Source of the DNA: JBBRMY01 sp038230595
GTDB taxonomy: Bacteria; Bacteroidota; Ignavibacteria; Tepidaquicellales; Tepidaquicellaceae
Assembly: GCA_038230595.1 (NCBI GenBank)
Contig: JBBRMY010000078.1
Location: 1 to 12,281 of the forward strand
DNA: 12,281 bases
Direction of reading: 5' to 3'
Shown: positions 7,458 through 12,281 of the stretch, piece after piece
How the letters are laid out: every line of letters begins with the position of its first letter
Position numbering within the stretch: position 1 is the stretch's first letter
Translations under genes and position numbers: made by a program
Notes under the pieces: model-generated
What the model was told of the DNA's origin: nothing
Seen by the model: only the letters and a program-made list of their open reading frames with translations
The model's database searches: none

Positions 7458-8891
7458 TTATTTACCTTTCCACGGTCTCACGGAAGGAACAATTCTTTGA
7501 TGAGAAGGTTCAGTTGGAAGAGCCGGAAATTTTTGAAATGGCTTTTGAGGTGGCGGCTCATTACATCCTCCGCCTAATGCGTCAGAGGCGCATTTCCAAG
7601 CACCAATTGTATTACCAAGATTATTGCGAAACCATTTTCCCCTTTTATTAGCATCACTTGGATCAGTGGCAGCATCCATTCCCTTTTTAATATCACTATT
7701 AGGATCAAAATCAGAAATATTGAGCCAGCCATCAGCTTCACTTTCGCCTCCGCTTTTGATTCTTTTAAGAGCATTAATTGATTTTACCATCAACTCTTTA
7801 TCTATTTTGGACTGCTTTATTCTGTCCATATATTCGGAATAACTTGGTGTGTTTTTGGGATTATCTGAATCTAAAATTACACCTTTACCTCTTGAACCTG
7901 AAATTGGCTTTCCTCCATCTTTTAAGATCCAGCCTTTATTTTCAATATTGAACTCATCGCCGTCTCCTTTGAAATTCAGGTTTTTGAATCTCCATATAGG
8001 AAGGTCGTCATTTCCATCGGTTGAAAGTATATCCCGTCCCGTTTCGTCATCGTATGTTATCTCAGTTGTAAGCTCATCACTTACCAATTTTGTTATTCTG
8101 TTCTTAGAATCATAAGTTACATTTACTTTTGGCAATATTAATATATCAAGTGTAGTTTTATAATATGCCGTTGGTAATGCTCTGATATAATATCCGTCTC
8201 CAATATATGACCATTTGCATTTATCTATATTCTCCCGAAAATCTACTGATATTCCAATGTTAGGAACAGCTATTCTTTCAAGTTCTTCAAAAGATGTTGC
8301 AGGATTTTTTATTTTATCACGCATGCTTTTATAAAAATTTCCCAGACTTACAAGGTCAGGAGGCAGAAGATTTAAAGCATCTGAAATATCAACATTCAAT
8401 CTGATTATATCCTCTGCAGAAAGAAGCGGATTTACTCTGATTTTCAGTTCGTCAGGAAGTTCATTATATTTTGTGCCTGCTTCTATTGCCCATAGAAGTG
8501 TTTGGATATCATGCTGTTCAATATTCGGATACCGAACTGATTTTTCAACAATGTTCGAAACTATGTCAGCATTTTTTCCTAATAGCGGTCCTATAAGATA
8601 ACCTGAACCTTTAGTAGGTCCATCAGTTCCGGCTTTTACACAATAAGATTCTACATCTATTCTGTAATACCCGGGCTTTAGATTTGTCAGATCAGCAGGA
8701 ACCTCAGGTTCAATTTTATCCAGGTAATCAAGAAATGAGATTGAAGGGAAGGCATCGTTTATCGAAGAGGTAATTGATTTACCCGGAAGCCATGCATCTT
8801 TGTTTCCAATAGTTTTCTTGAAAAGATCATCTAATTGTCCAAAAGCTAAATTTGCGCATATTACAAAAAATAAAATAAAGATCTTTTTCAT
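7458..8891 (-). CDS. Exported protein of unknown function, 477 residues
   Basis: A signal peptide (MKKIFILFFVICANLAFGQ, about 1-19) shows export. I cannot assign a named family. Residues about 73-170 form a compact conserved-looking block (GYYRIDVESYCVKAG, GSGYLIGPLLGKNADIV, IEQHDIQTLLWAIEAG). From memory it resembles an N-terminal block in other uncharacterised bacterial exported proteins, which is a recollection and not a search result. Residues 255-305 are beta-rich and contain VTYDSKNRITKL and EITYDDETGRD, similar in style to an RHS/YD-type strand pair. Residues 350-435 are helical and charged, and the end (445-477) is Pro-rich. Mature cysteines are at about 84, 225, 434 and 443, so two disulfides are possible. 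There is no lipobox, membrane anchor or T9SS tail. The start follows TTAACTCTCAAT with no Shine-Dalgarno. The YCF48/T9SS gene lies 90 bases downstream. Confidence 0.85.
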   Translation of the reverse strand: MKKIFILFFVICANLAFGQLDDLFKKTIGNKDAWLPGKSITSSINDAFPSISFLDYLDKIEPEVPADLTNLKPGYYRIDVESYCVKAGTDGPTKGSGYLIGPLLGKNADIVSNIVEKSVRYPNIEQHDIQTLLWAIEAGTKYNELPDELKIRVNPLLSAEDIIRLNVDISDALNLLPPDLVSLGNFYKSMRDKIKNPATSFEELERIAVPNIGISVDFRENIDKCKWSYIGDGYYIRALPTAYYKTTLDILILPKVNVTYDSKNRITKLVSDELTTEITYDDETGRDILSTDGNDDLPIWRFKNLNFKGDGDEFNIENKGWILKDGGKPISGSRGKGVILDSDNPKNTPSYSEYMDRIKQSKIDKELMVKSINALKRIKSGGESEADGWLNISDFDPNSDIKKGMDAATDPSDANKRGKWFRNNLGNTIGAWKCASDALGGGCNEPPPQKPFQKFPALPTEPSHQRIVPSVRPWKGK

Positions 8892-9008
8892 ATTGAGAGT
8901 TAATTTAAAATAATATAAAAAATGAATATCAGATACTCTATGTAGTTTTATTTGAGTTCAATATAGTATTGAAAAAAAAGATCTCTAAATGTAAATTATT
9001 TCATGAAA

Positions 9009-9081
9009 CGGGATGTAGATCAGCTGGTAGATCGCACGTCTGGGGGGCGTGAGGCCGCAGGTTCAAATCCTGTCATCCCGA
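9009..9081 (+). tRNA. tRNA-Pro (anticodon GGG)
   Basis: A full cloverleaf can be drawn by eye. The acceptor stem is CGGGATG/CATCCCG, all seven pairs intact. The D stem is GATC/GATC with loop AGCTGGTA. The anticodon stem is CACGT/GCGTG with loop CTGGGGG (9040-9046), giving anticodon GGG at 9042-9044. The variable loop is AGGCC, and the T arm is GCAGG/CCTGT with loop TTCAAAT. The discriminator is A (9081). C1-G72 together with A73 is the usual bacterial tRNA-Pro identity set. CCA is not encoded; the next bases are CTT, so CCA must be added by tRNA nucleotidyltransferase. It should read CCC and CCU codons. Confidence 0.97.
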
Positions 9082-9229
9082 CTTGATTTAAATGATTTTC
9101 AAGAAAAAAATATTTACTTTATCCGAAATGCAATCTCATTGGTGCCTTAATCCGGATCACTTCCTCCATTTATGCAACTAAATCACGTCGTTCAGGCTTA
9201 AACTATGTAGAGAACTTAACTCTAATAGT

Positions 9230-9955
9230 ATGAAAAAGCTTTCGCTGCCTAGTTCTAAATATTCAATGTTTGAATACTCACTGTTGACTTCAATATTATT
9301 GTTGCTGTTTGCATCTCTATCTTTTGCTCAGATAAAAAATAATGCGCAAAAAGGTGATTCAATTCCTGAACGCAATTCAATGATAGATAAGAATTTTATT
9401 TCTAATCCCGATGCTGAAACAAAGTCTGCGATAAATCCTTTACCTTTTTGGGATAATGTTACGCTAGACAGTAAAGGAAACAAGCTTGTTTCTACAGTTT
9501 TTTATGGAGCTCAGACAAGTGACATTCCAAGCTTCCCGGTGTTAAAAAGCGGATATGGAACTTACTACTTTAATTCTCTTGTCGGAGGCGATCAGAAAGA
9601 AGTAAGTGCTTTTCAATATGTTGACCTTGCACCTCTTGCTGAGTCGATTGATTCAGGCAGGATCTCCTATAATATGAGCGGTTATTTCGGAGGAGTAGCT
9701 GATGCCTTTGCTATGCTTAATGTAAAGTTCCTAAGCGGTCCCGGAACTGACATTGGTTCGTTCTATACAAATAATATTGTAGATGAAGAAAGAAATCAGG
9801 ATAGCCTTGTTCTACTTCCCAGAGTTAAAGCCGGTGATGTTCCTGTAGGATCAAGAAAAATGGTTATACAATTAAAATTTTTTAATCTTGAAGGTGAATC
9901 TATCGTACCTGCATTCGCTGATAATCTTAGTGTAATACTTCTTAGAAAGCCTTAA
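9230..9955 (+). CDS. Exported galactose-binding-like (FBA-like) domain protein, first of a tandem pair
   Basis: A 241-residue exported protein. The hydrophobic signal segment is at about 17-34, ending in LSFAQ. The ATG at 9230 gives an unusually long n-region; the in-frame ATG at 9266 (MFEYSLLTS) would give a more ordinary signal peptide and cannot be excluded. The mature part is one beta-rich domain (about 54-238) with FISNPDAE, SAFQYVDLAPLAESID, GYFGG, VPVGSRKMVIQL and the closing AFADNLSVIL. This pattern (N-P-x-AE, YQYVDLS..AD.ID, ADNLS) is that of F-box-associated/galactose-binding-like domains in exported bacterial proteins, which often bind carbohydrate; ligand unknown. It is paralogous over its whole length to the next gene, 40 bases downstream. 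No sorting domain is present, so it may stay in the periplasm or be released. Confidence 0.8.
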   Translation: MKKLSLPSSKYSMFEYSLLTSILLLLFASLSFAQIKNNAQKGDSIPERNSMIDKNFISNPDAETKSAINPLPFWDNVTLDSKGNKLVSTVFYGAQTSDIPSFPVLKSGYGTYYFNSLVGGDQKEVSAFQYVDLAPLAESIDSGRISYNMSGYFGGVADAFAMLNVKFLSGPGTDIGSFYTNNIVDEERNQDSLVLLPRVKAGDVPVGSRKMVIQLKFFNLEGESIVPAFADNLSVILLRKP

Positions 9956-9995
9956 AGAAATTCTCAAAATAAAAATATAAATCTCAAAACAAAAA

Positions 9996-10625
9996 ATGAA
10001 AAACTATTTATTACTATTAATAATAATGATGTTATCTTCAGCATCAGGTTTTGCGCAGAATCTTGATTCAGCCATCGCATCCATGTTCAACAGAAATTTG
10101 ATCGTAAACCCCGGAGCAGAGAACAGAACTTCAGGACTTAATGGTTGGGAATCGATCACGCTTGATCCTCAGGGAAGCCCAATGGTTGGAACAGGAAGCT
10201 ATATAACAAGTCCTTCTACAGAAATGGGATCAAATTATTTCCGCTCAGTTGTCGGAGGACCACAAGGCGAAACAAGTGCTTATCAATATGTTGATCTTAG
10301 TGCAATGGCAGATCTGATAGACAGAGGTGTTATCTATTACAATATGAATGGAAATTTCGGGGGCGGCGACTATGCAACCAGTCTTCTTGGAGTACAGTTC
10401 TTAAGTGGCTCGGGCAAGACAATGAAATCATATTATACTAAAAATATTCTTTTAGAAGAAGTTGGCGCGGATAGCCTGAATATTTACCCCACAGGAAAAA
10501 CAGATAAAGTTCCTAAAGGAACAAGAAAAATGATTATTCAGCTTCGCTTTTATAAATACGGAGATATGGAAGTACCTGTAGCTGCTTATGCAGATAATCT
10601 TAGCGTGACATTGTATAAGAAATAG
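9996..10625 (+). CDS. Exported galactose-binding-like (FBA-like) domain protein, second of a tandem pair
   Basis: A 209-residue protein with a clean signal peptide (MKNYLLLLIIMMLSSASGFA, cleavage near AQ at 20-21). The single domain at about 34-206 has NLIVNPGAEN, SAYQYVDLSAMADLIDRG, YYNMNGNFGGG, VPKGTRKMIIQLRFY and AYADNLSVTLYKK. These blocks align one-to-one with the preceding gene. The main differences are a loop of about ten residues missing near residue 77 and a shorter N-terminal linker. The spacing of 40 bases and the shared strand suggest one transcript, with the terminator at 10720-10751. The leader is A-rich and holds a short direct repeat (TCTCAAAA twice). The domain type suggests a carbohydrate-binding or envelope role; no enzyme motif is seen. 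Confidence 0.82.
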   Translation: MKNYLLLLIIMMLSSASGFAQNLDSAIASMFNRNLIVNPGAENRTSGLNGWESITLDPQGSPMVGTGSYITSPSTEMGSNYFRSVVGGPQGETSAYQYVDLSAMADLIDRGVIYYNMNGNFGGGDYATSLLGVQFLSGSGKTMKSYYTKNILLEEVGADSLNIYPTGKTDKVPKGTRKMIIQLRFYKYGDMEVPVAAYADNLSVTLYKK

Positions 10626-10635
10626 TGAGAACTTT

Positions 10636-10660
10636 GGTTACAACGCTCTGCATCATAATC
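10636..10660. repeat. Degenerate copy of the 10720-10745 palindrome
   Basis: GGTTACAACGCTC followed by TGCATCATAATC matches the perfect palindrome at 10720-10745 at nearly every position, with G-to-A or C-to-T changes and one missing loop base. The substitutions break several stem pairs, so this looks like a decayed copy of the same palindromic element 84 bases away. It begins 11 bases after the stop of the second FBA-like gene. Confidence 0.6.
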
Positions 10661-10666
10661 TTAAGG

Positions 10667-10695
10667 CACTGGATCCCGGATAAAAGCATTCGGGG
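10667..10695. repeat. Possible degenerate REP-like palindrome (GGATCCCGGAT ... ATTCGGGG)
   Basis: CACTGGATCCCGGAT and ATTCGGGG flank a six-base AAAAGC segment and can pair over most of a CCCGGAT/ATTCGGGG stem with one mismatch. The sequence has the style of widespread CTGGATCCCGG...CCGGGATGAC-type palindromic repeats in bacterial intergenic regions. That is a memory-based comparison; only one copy is present here. Confidence 0.35.
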
Positions 10696-10719
10696 AAATT
10701 AGGTTAGAGTATAAATACT

Positions 10720-10751
10720 GGTTACGACGCTCCCGCGTCGTAACCTTTTTT
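10720..10751 (+). terminator. Intrinsic terminator built from a REP-like palindrome
   Basis: GGTTACGACGC (10720-10730) and GCGTCGTAACC (10735-10745) form a perfect 11-bp stem with loop TCCC, followed at once by six T (10746-10751). It is a textbook rho-independent terminator for the tandem FBA-like genes. The same palindrome occurs in decayed form at 10636-10660, so the terminator appears to be made from a repeated element. Confidence 0.85.
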
Positions 10752-11075
10752 CATTTTGCTGCAGTTAGTTGAGTTTTTAAAATCTGTGAATTAATATCAA
10801 ATTTTCAGAGTACGCCGAAGGTCCGTAAGTTGCAGTACACATAATGTCTAACATTCGCAAATAAACACCGAGTTGAGAACGATTATGTACTAAATGGTTT
10901 ATGCAAAAACCTTGCTACTTATTTCTTCGTTATGGTAAAAAGTATATCGTTCCCGTTTTTTTATATGCTGTCAAATTGTTTGTCAAAGCTGTTAAGCTTC
11001 AAGTTAGCAGTATCTTCAAAAACTTGCATTTATCTAAATGTTGTACGTTCGTGTTACTGCCAATAAAATATAATG
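10752..11075. other. Long non-coding spacer downstream of the leftward methyltransferase-family gene
   Basis: No convincing gene lies here on either strand. A 63-codon open frame at 10901-11092 (+) has no leader or domain and overlaps both the repeat and the neighbouring gene. The right two-thirds (from 10873) is copy A of the dispersed element described separately. The left part holds GTCTAAC at 10846-10852 and no other structure that I can support. Confidence 0.6.
10873..11059. repeat. Dispersed intergenic element, copy A (long form)
   Basis: This shares ordered blocks with 11592-11706, in the same orientation: TTGAGAAC (10873-10880), TTATGCAA (10899-10906), GTAAAAAG (10935-10942), TCGTT (10948-10952), then a long block at 11019-11059 whose first 33 bases align without gaps to 11666-11698 at 28 of 33 positions. 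The outer blocks keep their spacing (26 versus 25 bases) but the middle is 24 and 45 bases longer here. It begins 17 bases beyond the stop codon of the methyltransferase-family gene, on its 3' side. The block includes a short palindrome (CATTTA..TAAATG). Confidence 0.7.
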
Positions 11076-11558
11076 CTATAACCATCTCCTAACAGTTTTT
11101 CTATAGTCACGAAATGTTTGACCAAATTCAAGTTCCAAATATTTTTCTTCTCGTTTAATTATATATTCTTGAATAATAAGAATAAGAAATGGGAAAAGGA
11201 TAAACAGCCACCAATTTTCAACGAAGCAAGAAACTCCAATATATAAAAATGCTAGTCCTACATACATAGGATTTCTTGTAATTTTATATATTCCAGTTGT
11301 CTGAAGTGAGGAAGCTCGCTTAATAAGTATCAAAGTATTTTTTGTCAGAAAAAATTGCCGCAAACTTCTCACCAAGAATATTAGTGCACCAATTAATAGA
11401 AAGATACCAAAAACTTTTATTGATGTTCTCTGAAAAAATAAGTTGGAAATGGGAATTTTATTTTGAATAAATACAGAAGCTAAAAAAGTTAAAACATAAA
11501 AAAATGGTGGAGGAATATAAACTCCCGGACCTTTAGATTTATTTAGTTGATTGTTCAT
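11076..11558 (-). CDS. Isoprenylcysteine carboxyl methyltransferase (ICMT/PEMT)-family membrane protein
   Basis: I chose the ATG at 11558 (160 residues). The open frame extends to a TTG at 11624, but that part lies inside repeat copy B and is not plausible protein; an ATG at 11579 remains possible. Residues 11-16 read PGVYIPPP, followed by hydrophobic segments at about 18-32, 48-66 and 100-132. The family signature follows: LQTTGIYKITRNPMYVG (85-101) and, after the last membrane segment, REEKYLELEFGQTFRDYRKTVRRWL (136-160). These are the SAM-binding RNPMYxG and C-terminal E/FG/Y motifs of bacterial ICMT/PEMT-like methyltransferases. The substrate of bacterial members is mostly unknown (small isoprenoid, phospholipid or quinone-like acceptors are possible). 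The gene stands alone between two copies of the same non-coding element, like the cargo of a cassette. Its stop codon sits in GGTTATAGC. Confidence 0.85.
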   Translation of the reverse strand: MNNQLNKSKGPGVYIPPPFFYVLTFLASVFIQNKIPISNLFFQRTSIKVFGIFLLIGALIFLVRSLRQFFLTKNTLILIKRASSLQTTGIYKITRNPMYVGLAFLYIGVSCFVENWWLFILFPFLILIIQEYIIKREEKYLELEFGQTFRDYRKTVRRWL

Positions 11559-11591
11559 TGTAATTTGTTGCTCAAGCATGATGCACAGCGA

Positions 11592-11706
11592 TTGAGAACA
11601 GCTGAATGTGGAAAAATTATGCAATACAGTAAAAAGAAGTCGTTTACAAATAAAGCCCCCTTACTAAAAATTGCATTTATCTTTTTGTTGTGCGTTCGAG
11701 CTTCTG
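11592..11706. repeat. Dispersed intergenic element, copy B (short form)
   Basis: Copy B has the same ordered blocks as copy A: TTGAGAAC (11592-11599), TTATGCAA (11617-11624), GTAAAAAG (11629-11636), TCGTT (11640-11644) and the long terminal block at 11666-11706. The middle is shorter than in copy A. It occupies the spacer between the two leftward genes: 3' of the NTF2-like gene and 5' of the methyltransferase-family gene. Just beyond it lies GTTAAGC (11712-11718) and a GAGCTT/AAGCTC inverted repeat read on the - strand. Confidence 0.7.
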
Positions 11707-11784
11707 TTTATGTTAAGCTCTGTCGTTGTTATAAGTTTATAAAATCAACTGATGCAAGTAGCCATGTTCCATTGGAAAGACCTT

Positions 11785-12207
11785 TTATTCGTTATTAATA
11801 TAGGTAGCTTGAAATAAAGTTCTCTGCCAAATTTCGTTTTGTTTCTTCAATACTTGTGTAAACCTTAGTTGTCTTTTTGCATTTGAGTTATCACTCTTAT
11901 CAGGATAAGCAGCGCCAGAGAAAATATTAATCCCGGTTACAAATGCAAAGTCTCCATGAATTGTAATTTTAATGTCATCGAATTCAATATCTGGGTTTAC
12001 TATAGAATTTTGTTTTCTTTCCATCACATACTTTAAAAAGGAACTTCTATTGAGAAGTTGTCCTCGAACATCTGTGTGTAGGTATTCTTTGGCAATATAT
12101 TTTTCTAATGTGTCCAAATTATTTTTTGTCCAAGATTTACCAATAAGAATTATTGTATGGTAAACCTCTTCTTCTTCTTTTGAATTGAAGTTTTGGGCAT
12201 GTGTCAT
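11785..12207 (-). CDS. NTF2-like (SnoaL/DUF4440-type) small protein
   Basis: I chose the ATG at 12207 (140 residues), which follows an A/T-rich leader and gives a short N-terminus before the first helix; the in-frame ATG at 12237 would add ten residues. No signal peptide, so cytoplasmic. The pattern is that of the NTF2-like cone fold: an N-terminal helix with W and an aspartate-rich turn (IGKSWTKNNLDTLEKYIAKEYLHTDVRG, 22-49 in outline), NRSSFLKYV (53-61), then strands DIEFDDIKITIHGDFAFVTG (73-92), RQLRFTQVLKK (112-122) and IWQRTLFQATYI (126-137). Members include small enzymes, ligand-binding proteins and many of unknown role; the Asp/His pair typical of SnoaL-type isomerases is not clear here, so no reaction is proposed. 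Such small NTF2-like genes are frequent cargo of gene-cassette arrays. A 226-base spacer with repeat copy B separates it from the next gene on the strand. Confidence 0.8.
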   Translation of the reverse strand: MTHAQNFNSKEEEEVYHTIILIGKSWTKNNLDTLEKYIAKEYLHTDVRGQLLNRSSFLKYVMERKQNSIVNPDIEFDDIKITIHGDFAFVTGINIFSGAAYPDKSDNSNAKRQLRFTQVLKKQNEIWQRTLFQATYINNE

Positions 12208-12281
12208 AATTTGAAAATTAATTATTGTAGGTTTCAATGGAGATGCAAGAAAAATTTTATAGCTCGAGCGTATTAACTTAA

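Noticed and set aside
7624..8115. Open frames on the + strand opposite the 477-residue gene
   Set aside because: They are antisense shadows of a gene with a clear signal peptide and coherent protein composition; their translations have no recognisable domain.
9009..9081. tRNA-Pro as an integration site for the following genes
   Set aside because: No repeat of the tRNA 3' end is found elsewhere in the window and no integrase is present.
10846..10997. Canonical attC site: GTCTAAC (10846-10852) and GTTAAGC (10991-10997) fit the RYYYAAC and GTTRRRY cores
   Set aside because: The flanking sequences are not complementary, the span of about 150 bases is at the upper limit, and in copy B the GTTAAGC (11712-11718) lies outside the element with no RYYYAAC partner. 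The positions are inconsistent, so I do not call attC.
10901..11092. 63-codon open frame on the + strand
   Set aside because: It overlaps repeat copy A and the 3' end of the ICMT-family gene, has no domain and no plausible leader.
11559..11624. N-terminal extension of the ICMT-family gene to the TTG at 11624
   Set aside because: The extension is read from repeat copy B (its TTATGCAA and TTGAGAAC blocks), and the protein similarity begins after the ATG at 11558.
11547..11798. 83-codon open frame on the + strand
   Set aside because: It runs antisense through repeat copy B and the ends of both leftward genes; the translation shows no domain.
12262..12278. Possible third, inverted copy of the element end (AGCTCGAGCGTATTAAC resembles the - strand of 11690-11705)
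   Set aside because: The similarity is about a dozen scattered bases around a CTCGAG palindrome, the orientation is opposite, and the window ends before it can be extended.
1..12281. CRISPR array, transposase, toxin-antitoxin or defence system
   Set aside because: No regularly spaced repeats and no protein with the corresponding motifs are present in any real gene here.

Overview
This AT-rich window most likely comes from a member of the Bacteroidota/Ignavibacteriota/Chlorobiota (FCB) group, and Ignavibacteria fits best. The evidence is a type IX secretion (T9SS) type A C-terminal domain with the SQNYPNPFNPETKI motif, a second secreted protein ending in a PNPFSPDGDG-type C-terminal module, many short lipophilic signal peptides ending in AQ, GQ or SQ, and start codons preceded by A/T-rich leaders with no clear Shine-Dalgarno sequence. 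The taxon is inferred from protein style, not from a marker gene.

Region 1 (1-5333, all + strand): the 3' part of a large secreted protein with two lamin-tail domains and a FlgD-like C-terminal module. Sixteen bases later comes a membrane protein with the layout of TMTC/GT105-type O-mannosyltransferase-like proteins (about 11 membrane segments, then TPRs). Next is an exported protein made almost only of 14 contiguous 34-residue TPRs, closed by a strong hairpin at 5300-5333.

Region 2 (5439-8891): a small predicted outer-membrane beta-barrel on the + strand meets, with no gap between stop codons, a leftward pair: a T9SS-sorted YCF48/BNR-type propeller protein and, upstream of it, a 477-residue exported protein of unknown function.

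Region 3 (9009-10751): a complete tRNA-Pro(GGG), then two tandem paralogous exported proteins with a single galactose-binding-like (FBA-like) domain. They are followed by a cluster of palindromic, REP-like sequences, the last of which is a textbook intrinsic terminator.

Region 4 (10752-12281): different in character. Two short, unrelated, cytoplasmic- or membrane-type genes on the - strand (an isoprenylcysteine methyltransferase-family membrane protein and an NTF2/SnoaL-like protein) are separated by long non-coding spacers. Two copies of the same non-coding element (10873-11059 and 11592-11706) bracket the first gene. Their ends are conserved and their middles vary in length. This 'element - one small gene - element' layout resembles a gene-cassette array, although no canonical attC site could be demonstrated. 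It is the best candidate in the window for something not yet described.

Most of regions 1-3 codes for the cell envelope and exported proteome: secreted adhesin- or structure-like proteins, a possible glycosyltransferase that could modify them, an outer-membrane barrel and small carbohydrate-binding-like proteins. No dedicated defence, CRISPR, transposase or integrase gene is visible.
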